Assembly (NCBI GenBank): GCA_023634235.1
Contig: JAMKCF010000081.1
Location: 343,985-407,984 of the forward strand
Length of the DNA stretch: 64,000 nucleotides
Source of the DNA: Pisaster brevispinus
Lineage: Eukaryota; Echinodermata; Asteroidea; Forcipulatida; Asteriidae
Direction: 5' to 3'
The notes under the pieces are model-generated. The model was given only the letters and a program-made list of their open reading frames with translations, searched no databases and was not told the DNA's origin. Below are positions 45,013-55,883 of the stretch, in pieces. Within the stretch, counting starts at the first letter, position 1; each line of letters opens with the position of its first letter. A program made the position numbers and the translations under genes.

Positions 45013-45210
45013 ACCGTAATCTTCGGCATATTAGCTGCCCGGTGTATAAGCCGCAATACCCAGAAATTGTCAAAACAACTGTCAGTTTCAGTGTATAAGC
45101 CGCCCAGCGTATAAGCCGCAGTGGCGACTGCTTACACAGAGGAGCCGTGCGTGTTTGCGGTCCTTTGTGGAGATGTACAGTGACTGGCGGGCGGTACATC
45201 AGTCATTGTA
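45013..45210. mobile_element. MITE fragment with GTATAAGCCGC boxes
   Basis: TTACCGTAATCTTCGGCATA starts it, followed by GGTGTATAAGCCGC, GTGTATAAGCCGCCCAG and CGTATAAGCCGCAGTGG. Similar TATAAGCCGC ends are common in non-autonomous DNA elements of aquatic animals. The right end is not identified. Confidence 0.5.
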
Positions 45211-45810
45211 CATCGCCACAAAGTGCGAGTTGCATTGCAATGAAGTCAAAATCTATTGAAGTTAACACCATCGATCGTTATTGAAATCGTTAATAAGAAT
45301 GATCTGCAGTCAAGTGGGCCTATTTCCTTTTTTTAAGTGATTGGCCGGCGCATTACTCCCTGAACTGATGGTCCATCTGGAAACACGCGGGCCACTTCCT
45401 AGACCACCCGACGGGTCTTGGGAGGGTGGGCCGCCCTCCTTAAATTTCAGGCCGCCCTGCCAAAGAATTGGCCGCCCTGCCATAATAATTAACCGCCCTG
45501 TCAAAAATTGAAAAATCCTGGACGAACGCAACTTCGATCCCAGCTCGGAACACTGATACAAGTTTCCTTCGACACAGACTTTCTTCCGCCAGGCCTCACT
45601 CAAACGAGTAGCCGTGTTGGGAAGCTTGCTGACACGCAAAACCGCTGCATTGCGATCACCTTAAACCAATCGGCCAGCCGTGACACACACACAGCCAGTT
45701 GACAGCCACGGTGTACAGTACATGAGTGGCATGCATCAATGGAGCCTAAATCGGCACCTGATTGGTCCGCTTTCGCGAAAGGTTATGTTGTAAAATATCC
45801 TACAGTTAAG

Positions 45811-45907
45811 ATTCTACAATAAACACATACAAAATAATATTTAGCTAACATTAGAAAGAAGACCAGCTGCAACCATTAAAAATGATGATAAAAAACACAG
45901 GAACAGG
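45811..45907. repeat. Segment A, copy 1 (repeated at 48013-48109)
   Basis: GATTCTACAATAAACACATA through GAAGACCAGCTGCAACCATT to AACACAGGAACA is repeated nearly exactly 2.2 kb downstream. Confidence 0.8.
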
Positions 45908-46332
45908 TGAGCCCCTTTAACTAAAAATACGCATATAACTGCATTCATGTGCACGAAACCACTTCCAAGACGAGTGGGAATGACATCATTCATGCTATAA
46001 TGTACACTTTGAGGAATGTAAAATAGAAACAGAAACATTAACTCAATGAAGATCAATCCCTCCACACACATTAAACCAGGAGCATAATTATGAGCAACTA
46101 AAACAAAGTAAATTATCAGAAGTTAAAACTATGGAATGAAATATATTTTGAGGAATTTTGGTAAACATGCGAGTGTAAACAAAAAAATTACCCAAAATAT
46201 AATAAAATATAAATCAGGGGTGAGAGTCAATGCTGACAAAAAAAGTCTGAAACTGGGATCCAGATCTTAGGAGGTACATTGAAAGGGTGGCATTTCCATC
46301 TTTTGGTAACACCTGGAGTTATAGATTCCAAC

Positions 46333-47270
46333 ACCGCGTTTACACTAGATCCAGAAAGGTGGATTGAGATCCGGCAATATTTTAACGACCGCAGATCAAG
46401 ATCCTGTGTCGCGTTTACACCAGCACTTGATCCGGCTCCGATCCCACTTTTGAGCCAGATGTATATTGGTCACGACGTCAGCGCTCCTCGCTAAGAGCTC
46501 AAGGGTTACATGGCAAAGATCAAAGGTCACAATTACAGCGCGCCACTTCTAGCAATATTATCAATGCGAAGGTAGAATGCAGAAAATACAGTACAGCAAA
46601 TGATACGGATAACGACCATGCAGGTAGAAATATTTTGTAGATGGAAATTAACAAAATACACCAACAAGGCAAGCTCCGAACGTAACGCTGATGTATAAGG
46701 ACGCTGAAAACAACAAAACGTTTCACACACGCACAGTCCACACATTCTCAAAAATGCATCCTTGTGGAGCATTCTTTTGTTCTTTCCTTTGTCCCTGCAC
46801 TTAACAGTTTCCCGTAGACTTTGTACACAAATTTCCTTGTGGAGCACCCCGGTCTTAAGAATTTCCATATGGAGACCTTTTGTTTTCCCTTTTTGGTTTT
46901 GTCCTTGGTCTCCATAAGGTTCCGAATATGAGCCCTTGTGCACACAGCACACACACACACAAATATAACCAGCGACGGATAACCCACCAAAGCACAAGCA
47001 AAAAGCGCGCCATTCGTAGCGAAACCGGAAATGACCACATCGAATTGCGGTGTCTGATCCCCTTTTGCGTTTACACTTGTATTTGGAATCCACTTTGCCG
47101 GATCTGATCCACCAATTGCCAGATACAACCCTCCTCGAAAGGTGGATTAAAATTGCCAGATCTTGTACCGGGTCTGATCCTGCTTTTTTGCCTTTACACT
47201 AGCCGTTAATCCACACTGCCGGATCAGACCTGGGTCTGATCCACCTTTCTGGATCTAGTGTAAACGGGGT
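46333..47270. mobile_element. 0.94-kb non-autonomous DNA transposon with GTTTACACT ends
   Basis: Left ACCGCGTTTACACTAGATCC then AGAAAGGTGGAT. Right, reverse-complemented, ACCCCGTTTACACTAGATCC then AGAAAGGTGGAT: a 32-bp inverted end with one mismatch. CGTTTACAC motifs recur inside at both ends (46412, 47068, 47192), with GATCCGGC boxes. No transposase ORF; the coding-like frames at 46533-47093 are not recognisable. Target duplication not clear. Confidence 0.8.
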
Positions 47271-47496
47271 CCATGGAGCTTTTGGGAACAGTATCCTCAG
47301 TGCTAGAGAATAAGATCAAGGAGGCTGACTCGTTTTTATTTGGAGAAAAATACAGCATTTAGTTTAGCAGGCAGACTTAAGAAAGTCTGAAATCAGATAA
47401 CAGGTTGAACTTTCTCATCCCTGATAAATAGGTCAGGGATAGAAATGTCTCACAAAAATTCATTCAAAATTGACGAATTAAAATAAATGACGTTAC

Positions 47497-47565
47497 CTTG
47501 AGTAGAGATTGTTTGCATTCCTTGAGCTTTCCAGCTTTGGGGTACACTCTAGCTAGGTACGTCAG
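47497..47565 (-). CDS. CTR9: CTR9 TPR exon (KECKQSLLK)
   Basis: Minus strand reads VLTYLARVYPKAGKLKECKQ then SLLK before donor GTAACG (phase 0). It matches the late TPR region of CTR9 (LYLARA.FK.GKL.ECKQ.LLK). The acceptor side is unclear: a TAA lies just upstream in this frame and no good AG precedes VLTYLAR, so the 5' part may be lost. Confidence 0.6.
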
Positions 47566-47597
47566 TACGTGAAGTTATATACCACAAGGGAAACTGA

Positions 47598-47740
47598 CTG
47601 AGTAAATAAACAATTATTTGGGGTTGAACAAAGAAAAATTGATTAGAGCTGGATTTTGAACCTGCCACCTCCAGATGAATGTGCTGGCGCTCTACCCTCG
47701 TCTACAAACTGAGCTACCTAGCCCCTAATGTTGTCGTTCT
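47598..47740 (-). mobile_element. tRNA-headed SINE, copy 3
   Basis: Minus strand GGGGCTAGGTAGCTCAGTTT with B-box GGTTCAAAATCC and the same tail TCAATTTTTCTTTGTTCAAC as copies 1 and 2. A 16-bp duplication (GTAGACGAGGGTAGAG) lies in the D-loop region. Confidence 0.75.
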
Positions 47741-47992
47741 CTTAACACAATAATTATTACATCTTTCTTCCTTTGTCTGTTTTTCCCTTGTAAAGCCCGG
47801 TTCATACTTCTTGCCAATGCAAATGCGAAGCCAATTTTTAGTGACGCAATAATCAGTACGCGCTTTTTTTCCAAATGTGACGTGGATAAAGCCAGCATTA
47901 TTTTTTTTGCCATGCACTAACTTCATGTATCTCCGACCAGAGATGTTAATAAACGAGACAAGGTGAGGTTTTCTTACCATCTGAACAGCGCT
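47722..47992. repeat. Segment B, copy 1 (repeated at 48109-48375)
   Basis: AATGTTGTCGTTCTCTTAAC to TTCTTACCATCTGAACAG, nearly identical in both copies (one T/A difference near 47932 and 48308). Confidence 0.85.
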
Positions 47993-48012
47993 GATATATT
48001 GTTTCTATTGTT

Positions 48013-48375
48013 TGATTCTACAATAAACACATAAAAAAATAATATTTAGCTAACATTAGAAAGAAGACCAGCTGCAACCATTAAAAATGATGATAAAAAA
48101 CACAGGAACAAAATGTTGTCGTTCTCTTAACACAATAATTATTACATCTTTCTTCCTTTGTCTGTTTTTCCCTTGTAAAGCCCGGTTCATACTTCTTGCC
48201 AATGCAAATGCGAAGCCAATTTTTAGTGACGCAATAATCAGTACGCGCTTTTTTTCCAAATGTGACGTGGATAAAGCCAGCATTATTTTTTTTGCCATGC
48301 ACTAACTACATGTATCTCCGACCAGAGATGTTAATAAACGAGACAAGGTGAGGTTTTCTTACCATCTGAACAGAA
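48013..48375. repeat. Segment A copy 2 joined to segment B copy 2
   Basis: Segment A (48013-48109) runs directly into segment B (48109-48375), which then joins GAAGACCAGCTGCAACC, an internal piece of segment A, at 48373-48390. This mosaic suggests template switching. Confidence 0.75.
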
Positions 48376-48394
48376 GACCAGCTGCAACCCCCCC

Positions 48395-48520
48395 CCCCCC
48401 AGGACAACCAGAGAAAAATTCTTGTGGCATAGAAGGAACCGACGTACAACTCTACTCACCTATGGCCTTAGTCGGGAATCGAACCTGGGCCATTTTTGAG
48501 AGGTGAGCGGTAAATCTCTG
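48395..48520 (-). mobile_element. SINE fragment, inverted, after a C run
   Basis: On the minus strand GGCCCAGGTTCGATTCCCGA carries a canonical B-box (GGTTCGATTCC). The head resembles 28140-28240. A run of 12 C lies beside it (48390-48401). Confidence 0.6.
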
Positions 48521-48895
48521 AAGGGAGTTGGGGGTTTATATATAAATTATCAGGTGCATCAACTAGCCAGTCCAGAATCCATTGAAGCTGGAGTGACACA
48601 CCCCTTTGGTGAGTGTTTTATTTCACTTTTGTCTTTTTCCTAGGCAGCCCATCTTTTGTCCTGTCTGTTGCTCCCTGGTTTGTTGTCCAGTTTCTTTTTC
48701 CTTTGTTTTTGTGGCCCCTTTTTGTGTTCTCTCTTTGCCTTGTTTTGGTTTTTTTTTTATCGTTTGTTTTTTCAGTTGATTTCAATCCATGCCATATATT
48801 GGGATAGGGGTGGTTTTCATATTTTTAATATTTTGTATGTATTGTGATTTGCCTGAATAAAGTATTATTATTATTATTATAAGTTGCCCACTCAC

Positions 48896-49072
48896 CTGAG
48901 AGAAGACGTCCTTAGATTCTCGGATGTAGTCCTTCATAGCAAAAATTGCACCAATTCCATTGGCTGCAAACAGGTTGCGGCCATCGTTGCGTAATACTTG
49001 TTTGTACATGGCCAGGGCTCTGTCCTGGTGACGTTTAATGTCAGGATGATACCCAGTTATACCCAGTTGTTC
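48896..49072 (-). CDS. CTR9: CTR9 TPR exon ([17 protein letters not shown])
   Basis: 177 bp, 59 codons, phase 0 both ends, from AAAACAG to GTGAGT. It reads [20 protein letters not shown] then [20 protein letters not shown] and [11 protein letters not shown], a near-complete match to the CTR9 TPR that contains NDA.NLYAANGIGAVLA. The first 14 codons ([12 protein letters not shown]) have no counterpart in known CTR9. This may mean the original acceptor just before KRHQD was lost and an upstream AG is the only one left. No stop. Confidence 0.8.
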
Positions 49073-49149
49073 CTGTTTTAAACCCTGCCCCACAAATACT
49101 ATTGCCATAAACACAAATAAAGCTTCCAGTTGTACCCACAAAATCCCTC

Positions 49150-49470
49150 AAATGCAATTATAAAAGATTCCAGATTTGAAATCCCTGTCCATATGATACA
49201 ACTCCTTAAAACACCCAATTATCACCCAAATGAACCCAAACACCGTCATGTAGTTGTAGCAATAATCCTCTCTGGTACTAAAATCTGGTCCACCCTTTCC
49301 TACTGAAACCCATGACACACCCACTTACGCCCGTAACAATCTTTCTAACACCCAAAACATACCGACTTGACCACAACATTTCCAGAAACACCCATGCAAT
49401 TCCCACTTACACCCATCATATTCCTACTAACACCAATAACATACCCACTTACACCCTTTATATCCAAACT
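49150..49470. repeat. Imperfect ACACCCACTTAC minisatellite
   Basis: Degenerate repeats such as ACACCCACTTACGCCC, ACACCCATGCAATTCCC and ATACCCACTTACACCC, of about 20-25 bp. Confidence 0.6.
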
Positions 49471-49478
49471 CGTTGTAC

Positions 49479-49664
49479 CTTTTCCTTGTCTCTTGTGAGT
49501 TGATACAGTGTCTGTAGCCAAACATTACCCAATGATAGCAGAGAGTAGGAATCATTCTGGGTGGCGGTCTGTTTGAGGATTCATTCAAACTTCTTCTGCC
49601 CCGGTCCCCATTCTTGTTTAGCAAGATGGAGGTTACCGATGAGGGACCAAGCATCGGGATGATC
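49479..49664 (-). pseudogene. CTR9: CTR9 TPR exon with in-frame TGA
   Basis: 186 bp, phase 0 both ends, from CCATAG to GTACAA. It reads DHPDAWSLIGNLHLAKQEWG then [30 protein letters not shown] then [14 protein letters not shown]. Everything matches CTR9 except the TGA at 49582-49584, where the family has Arg (FERILKQ). CGA to TGA is a single CpG transition, a classic pseudogene lesion. The frame is otherwise perfect. Confidence 0.85.
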
Positions 49665-50546
49665 CTATGGTACAAACACCAAGAGGGAAAAATGCAGAAA
49701 TAAACAAACTGTAAGTCAAGATAACTCGAGGCTGAACCCCGGATAACCCAGGTAATCCTACAAAATACCTCAAGGCTTTATATAGAGCCCGAAAAAAAGA
49801 GCCTGTAAAAATGAGAGTCTATAAAATGAACCAGACTTCAAGATAAATTTGTTCATTGGCAGAGGAGAGTACAAAATAGTTTTCCCAAAGCAAAATAATC
49901 AAACCAGCCTAGAATCTAGGTGGGCTAGACTTGGAAATCATCATTTTACCAGAAGGAAGTGTAAAAAAATGAAGGCATTTTGAGGTACGGTGGACAGGGT
50001 TCTCCCCAGATTTGTTCAAAGCTGTGGGGCATTCTTGACCAAAATTTGGAGATGTTTGGCCAAAGCACGCTAAATTGAAACAACATCTGCGGATTGTTTT
50101 CTACTTTCAAAGCTCTACTGTTTTAAAACCTCTAAAGTGCAATCTGGAGCATTCTTCATGCTTTTTTTCTCGATTTTTGGGGGGGATTAAGGGGGAAAAA
50201 TATAATAATAATCTTCTTTCTTTTTTTTGTGCTTATCTGCCGAAATTTTGGCATATTGGCACGAATCCAAGCGTATAGGCCTGATACGCTAGCTCGACAT
50301 GGTGAGAACCCTTGTGGACGCGCTACTAGGGCACTACTTGGTTTCGGTAAGTTTGTCTGTGCCCACCCATACTAAACAGTGCACTCCTACAGTGTCTACA
50401 ATAGCTCAAAAAGGCTATGAGTGGGGGAACAAAAGAGTGCCCTCGGTGTTCAAGTTCTTAGCAGCGTTTTTGGTCGCTTTAGGGAGATTTGCATAACCAA
50501 GAGTATTGGCGAAACACAAGGAATATGAATAATTGGGGTACAATAC

Positions 50547-50644
50547 CTGGTTGATTTGCAGAGCTTCTTTGAACCAATCAGATGCCTCCTAGTATGCCTA
50601 GATCTGTCCCGGATCCCGAGCCACGCAGCCCAGACGCAAGTGGC
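50547..50644 (-). pseudogene. CTR9: CTR9 TPR exon with two in-frame TAG
   Basis: 98 bp from TTTTAG to GTATTG, entering in phase 1 as the donor of the 51.5-kb exon requires. It reads [37 protein letters not shown]. CTR9 has [20 protein letters not shown]. The exon is three codons longer than expected, and the two stops sit in the extra CTAGGCATACTAGG. Frame is kept at both ends. Confidence 0.85.
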
Positions 50645-50689
50645 CTAAAAAGAAAATATTCATCTGTTCGATGATAATCAATTTCTAAT

Positions 50690-51330
50690 TAGCAATAATC
50701 AATGAACAAGTGAGACTTGCAGTTATGTTCATTGCTTAGGTTGTGTGGCAAGTCAATAGTAATCAATAGTTGATTTTCAATACTCAATAGTCAATAACCA
50801 AATGATCAAGTGAGAGCTGCTAAGTTAATGTGATCTAAATCAATGTGTAACTACTCAACAACCTATAATCAATACATAACCACGCAATAATTGAAAATAA
50901 ATAGAGGCATAAGACTTGCTTGATGCTTGGAAAAAAGCAGGGCAATTTTGAGTAGTACAAGGGCTGACCTACATACAGTACATGTTTAGGCTTGTAGAAT
51001 TTTGTTCAGGCTACTTAATAATAGTTTTGCTGATTTTTCTGGGGGCAAAACAACTGGAAATCAGATTAAAGTAGGAAGAACATCACCTGTAATTAGCAAT
51101 AGTCAATAACAAATGATTAAGCAATTATTAACATTCCATGAGCTGACTATTGGAATAGTCCTTTTCAATTCATTCCGTAATCAATAATAAAGTAATCAAG
51201 TTCGAGCTGCAATGTTAAAGTAATCAATACTCAATCTGTGACAACTCAATAGTGTATAATCAATCTATAACCACCTAATAATCAATAATTAATAATAAAC
51301 AAAAGTCAATAATCAATCAACAATCGTTAA
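50690..51330. repeat. AATCAATA-rich low-complexity DNA, two related halves
   Basis: 50690-50900 and 51090-51330 share CAAGT..GAGCTGC, TATAATCAAT, ATAACCAC and many ATCAATA words, a diverged direct duplication within the intron. Confidence 0.6.
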
Positions 51331-51489
51331 CCTTCTATAAGCTGACTCAGGAATAGTATTTTAAATCCACCCACCTGTTTCATCTCCCCACCAAAAAAAA
51401 GAGGAAGTAATTTACAACTTTTTGTTTCTAATCGTGTCCCTTTACAGTATTTCCGCACCCCCCACCCCCCGGCACCAAGACCAACTCAC

Positions 51490-51673
51490 AATCAACGTAG
51501 TTAGGATGCTCTCTCAGGACGTCTTTATAGAATTTCTCAGCCTTGTCGAATTTAAACATGCTCTCAAAGAGACCAAGCGAGGTTGTAAGACATCAAGACT
51601 GAGATGGCGCCGTAGTACGTATCATCATGCTCCGCCTCAAAATGGCACGCTTGAGAGAGGCTTCGTAGTAGCA
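51490..51673 (-). pseudogene. CTR9: CTR9 TPR exon with two compensating frameshifts
   Basis: 184 bp from CTGTAG to GTGAGT, leaving in phase 1. Successive frames read CYYEASLKRA, then [20 protein letters not shown] (ending in A), then [20 protein letters not shown] then EHPNYVD. All three match CTR9 in order. One base is missing after KRA and one is extra before LFE, so the exon length is normal (61 codons plus 1) but the middle third is out of frame and meets a TGA. It may be two independent indels or base errors. Confidence 0.8.
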
Positions 51674-52309
51674 CTACAGGAGAACAAGAATCAGATTTGA
51701 AAAAGGACAGATTGACAACATCTTTGTGTTTCGAAAGAAAGGAAGTCCTTAGATGAAATACGCCCACAAGAAAAAAACATGAAATGGGTTGAAACTTTTG
51801 AAGGTTGGTTCGCTCCAAGTTTTACAATTTTTCAATATTAAGGGCAGTCAGGATGGGCTCAGTGGTTTCTTCCCTGTCTTTCACCTCTGTGGATCCCAAT
51901 TTCATTCCCGGACCAAAGCCTTGCATGTGGATTGGGTATTCAGTCCCTGCCCGACAACGTGGGTTTTCATCCCACTTCTACAACTGAAACTTCTTGATTG
52001 TCTTCTTCACAAAAGTTGGTGTGATGTTTCCATTAGGATGCGTTGCAGACTATATAATTCAGAGTCAGATTCAGGATGTATATCAAGGAATTTAATACAA
52101 AAATTCCAAGCCAAATAGACCTTTGTCAAAATGCGGCCATCTTGATGTGTCTCCCATTCATATCAAGAACACCAAACCAAGGCTGGAAGGAGAAATAGTC
52201 TGGTTCCTTTACGCACGATGCATAGCACATTCCATTAATGTTATTGGATACAGGGAACATGACCAAGATGGCAGCAGCATGATGAAGATCTACCGCTTTT
52301 TCTTCCTAC

Positions 52310-52438
52310 CTTTGCCTCTGGCTGGTTGCCAAGACGAAAATGCAAAGCTCCAACGTTGTTCAGAATTTCTGGTAGGGCATCTGCCTGGACCTTTTGTTTA
52401 AGAATACGAGTTGCTGTGCCATAAGCAGTCAGGACTCC
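52310..52438 (-). CDS. CTR9: CTR9 TPR exon ([15 protein letters not shown])
   Basis: 129 bp, 43 codons, phase 0 at both ends, from TTTTAG to GTAGGA. It reads [20 protein letters not shown] then [20 protein letters not shown] and EAK. It matches the CTR9 segment [32 protein letters not shown]. No lesion. It is the first exon downstream of the tandem block. Confidence 0.85.
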
Positions 52439-52670
52439 CTAAAACATGTTACAAAAGAAAACAAAAACAGGCCAATATTTGTGAATAGTCATTACAGATC
52501 TGTTGGAATGATTCTGAAGAAAAAGAACTGTTACGGGAGCATCTCAAAAGTCGGGTATGTTTTTGGCTTTGAAGAATGTTTCCGTTGGCACAGAGCCCGA
52601 AATCCATTAGACCCCCAGAACATTCTGATTAACAGGATCATTGAATGTTCCAGCAGCTCAACAGACCAAG

Positions 52671-52846
52671 GCCCAATTTCATATAATCTGTAATCACAAA
52701 AACTTGCTCAGCAGAAACAGGTTACGAACCAACATTCCATTAAGTTTATATTGTTGCCACTGGTACCCTGCTCATCTCTTACTAAGTAAAGAAATTTGCT
52801 AAGCAGAATTTTCTGCTTAGCGGCTTTATGAAGAATGAGCACGTGC
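52671..52846. mobile_element. Palindromic MITE (GCCCAATTTCATA family), with duplicates at 57317-57482 and 61951-62114
   Basis: GGCCCAATTTCATATAATCT at the left and GCTTAGCGGCTTTATGAAG at the right, with TTTGCTAAGCAGAATTTTCT inside. It is in every copy of the tandem block; the right end is decayed. Confidence 0.7.
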
Positions 52847-53521
52847 TGGAATGCGTATCCAATCTCTTTAGAGACTGTACATAGAATTATGAGCTCTCAC
52901 AGAGTTACTGCACGTGCACGCACTCCCTCCACATAGTATCTATGCAGGCGAAGCTTGAACTTTGGGGGAAAAATCCACACGACCACGTACACGTCTTGTG
53001 GCTCAACATTTTTACTGAACCAGAATGTTTTGTTACAAGACCAGAATCAAAATAAGAAAAACCTTCCTGACCCAGTTTTACTGTGCATTTAAGTTAACTG
53101 CATTTATTTGAACTTAAGCGCTATTGACATGTAAGAGAGGATTGATTTTTATTTGTCTTCATGGGTATTAAGTATAGTTCATGATGTCAGTACTCAGTAG
53201 AATTGAAAGGTATTTTATCAGACTCAAAGTCAACATTTGAACATATTACTTTTTGGGTCAAGATGTTACATAGTGAGGTATTATTCTTCAATAATATTAA
53301 ATAAAAAAACACAAGACCGCATGACTTGTCGAGCCAAAAGTTTACTGGCCCGACACCAAAACTACTGGCCTTGGGTCTGTTGTCCAGTGTAAAATTCGAG
53401 CCCTAGCAGGGTGCATGTGCTCGCAAAGTAACTGGGTGAGAGATCACAATTCCATGTACAGCCACAGGACTGCTTCGATCGAGACGACAAAAACAACTTT
53501 TAAAAATGTGAAAGAACATAC

Positions 53522-53728
53522 CGGTACTTCGGTGAGTTCCAAGATCTGAGCCAACTCAATCCATGCCTCGACATCTTCCGGGAACTGATCGACGACCTTC
53601 TGGAGGTGACCCTTGGCAGTCTCCCTCTTGGTCTCATCACTGGATGTCACATAGAGAGACCCAAGAATTTTCATGGTCTCATAGTTACCTGGTTGGGCTT
53701 TCAGTACCTTCTCGAAGCACTGGGCAGC
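53522..53728 (-). CDS. CTR9: CTR9 two-TPR exon D, copy 1
   Basis: 207 bp, exactly 69 codons, phase 0 at both ends, from CAAACCAG to GTATGT. It reads [20 protein letters not shown] then [20 protein letters not shown] and [20 protein letters not shown]. Clear match to CTR9 ([23 protein letters not shown]...[11 protein letters not shown]). Two 34-residue TPRs make up the exon, and as a symmetrical exon it can be repeated without breaking frame. Intact. Confidence 0.9.
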
Positions 53729-53996
53729 CTGGTTTGAAACAAGAGGAGTGCATTTGGTTTTGGTCAACATAGTGCTGATTTACAGGCAAAAATCAAGAAA
53801 GAAACAATAAAAGTCACCAGTGAAACTTTCAGCTGAATAATGTCAACTTTTTGAGAAAATGAAAACAAAAAATAAATAAGTTTCAACAATAAACTTGTTG
53901 AGGCTTTGCATGGTGAGGTTATAAATGTATATTCGGTTTGCAGTAACACCACGTGTATATGTGAGCTGGGTGCGCTCTGTTCTGTACTTTATTCTG

Positions 53997-55118
53997 GCTG
54001 GAAAGGAGAGGGAATGGAGAAACAGCTGTTGGAGTTGGTGGGATATAACAGCACTTTGATTAATCAAAGAAACAAACAACTAACCAAATACATTCACAGC
54101 TATTACTGTAAAAATGTGTCCATCCATAATCACATTACACTAAACCATAAAGGTTCAAGAAGTTGAAGGGTTTAAAAAGTAAACACTTAATTGTTGATCT
54201 CACTTCAATTCAGAATAAAAGATAGATAAATTAAAACAAAAGATACAAAAAAATGAAAAGCAAACTTATCCCCAAATGAACAATCTCTATAAAAGAAATA
54301 ATGAGAAACTTTACTATTGTAAAGAAACACTTGGTAATTTAACACTGCAGCTAATCGGTTTACTGTTAGACCCAAAAATAAACCTCTCTTATAATAAATA
54401 AGAATGAGCAGTTCTTGCCCTCTCTCTGGTCACTTCATCTACACTAGACTAAAATAAAGAAAGACATAAGACAAGCAAAGAAAAACTTAACAGAGATAAA
54501 AACCACTAAAAAAATAAACAACAGGCCAGAGCCAGGCCTTCTGCATGTTAAATCAGGCCCCCAGGGCATAGAGTTATTACCCTACTGTGGTCACTACTAA
54601 TCCTATGGCCACCTAGGGCTGGGGCTACCCTGCCATGCATCTCATACACTACATAACCTATAGTATACAATAAAATGGGGGCACAGGCTAAAACATGAAA
54701 CCAATATCTACATGTAGGTACTCCTAGAATACTCAAAGTTAAATAAAAGTCTGTACAGTAAAGTAAAAATTAATGGATCCTATAACTCGAAAGGAAAACC
54801 TAGAACAAAAGACAATCCTAAGAATACACTCCTGTTTGAAGAGAATTTATACGCATATAATTTCACTCCTGACCAAAAGGCTGTTAAATTGTATAATGAA
54901 CAATTTATAAAAACTGTAAACACTTCAAAGTTAGTGTATGCCAATTCTTCAATTTAAAGTTGATCAAAAAATATGTCCACTCTATCTATACACTATCTTC
55001 TTCTATTAAATGTTGAACACTAGATTAAAAAAAATACAAAGTAACTTTTCCTACCTGGAAAGGAGAGGGGATGGAGAAACAGCTGTTGGAGTAGGTGGGA
55101 TATAACAGCACAGAAGCC
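53997..55118. repeat. Region bounded by 60-bp direct repeats (equivalent region at 58645-59750)
   Basis: GGAAAGGAGAGGGAATGGAG with AAACAGCTGTTGGAGTTGGT and GGGATATAACAGCAC occurs at 53998-54057 and again at 55059-55118 in the same orientation, 1.06 kb apart. No ORF between. It could be a short element with terminal direct repeats or a local duplication. Confidence 0.5.
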
Positions 55119-55359
55119 AGCATGCTAGGCCCCACCAACCCCACCACTGGATCAACCAGTTCAGAGGTCAACATAGGCAGTCCACTTTCCAGCAGGGGTT
55201 ACCAAAGCAATAGAGTTTGTAATGAGTGAATAAGACCTATGGATTAAATGGGGTTAACATACAACAACAACATTTCATAAATGAGGGGGCCTCATTTACA
55301 TATATCTACTAGCTATGTAGATTTATTCTTAAAGAACTAGGTCTTGCTTTTTATTCTAC

Positions 55360-55620
55360 TGCCGGAAAAATTGAGAGACTACTTCGGGAGATTACTTAGT
55401 TCTGAAAAGATCTGTCCAGCTTATTAGCTACTACCTGGGCGGAGGGTAGGAAATCGGCCAGGACTACAACTTTAGCTTAATAGTGGATCAGATCGAGGGG
55501 ACTTCTCGTTATTAACCTCACTGCCACGGAGTGAGTTCTTAATTGGTTAATTGGTCTCAACGTTTCGACAGGCTTGCTCTAGTCATCGTCAGGAGACAAA
55601 AATGACAAATCCAGTTTTAC
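55360..55620 (-). mobile_element. Possible Penelope-like element end, copy 1
   Basis: Minus strand GTCTCCTGACGATGACTAGA, GCAAGCCTGTCGAAACGTTG, AGACC. The CTGACGA...GAAAC text is like the hammerhead-type motifs known in Penelope-like retroelements. No coding part is left. Confidence 0.45.
55554..55597 (-). ncRNA. Hammerhead-like motif candidate, copy 1
   Basis: GTCTC pairs with GAGAC and encloses CTGACGA, a stem-loop and GAAAC. In this copy stem II (GACTAG with CCTGTC) is partly broken. An extra U between CUGACGA and stem II departs from the canonical core, so self-cleavage is doubtful. Confidence 0.3.
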
Positions 55621-55627
55621 AGGAGTC

Positions 55628-55812
55628 CAGTGTTGAAGGTCTCAAGACCTGCAGGTCTGTTCTCGAGACCATCTTGAGACCTTTTTGTGGTCTCAGTCTT
55701 GGTCTGCAAAAGTCTCGGTCTGGGAAGGGCTGGTCTCAGTTCCGGGTCTCAGATGTTCAGATTTCGGTCACTGGTCTCGATCTCAGACTTCCAGGTCTGG
55801 ACTACAACACTG
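55628..55812. mobile_element. hAT-like MITE, copy 1
   Basis: 185 bp with inverted ends CAGTGTTG...CAACACTG and a perfect 8-bp target duplication CAGGAGTC (55620-55627, 55813-55820), the hAT hallmark. The interior is rich in GGTCTCGAGACC-like boxes. It is inserted in the Penelope-like text. Confidence 0.9.
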
Positions 55813-55883
55813 CAGGAGTCCTTACAGTAATACATTACAGAGATTTACAATCATTCTCTTGACTCACGTTCGCATACTCTCAC

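Noticed and set aside
46533..47128. 186- and 126-codon minus-strand frames
   Set aside because: They overlap the inverted-end DNA element, show no domain and contain a CA microsatellite; no splice context.
49312..49503. Thr/Pro-rich frame
   Set aside because: Product of the ACACCCACTTAC minisatellite.
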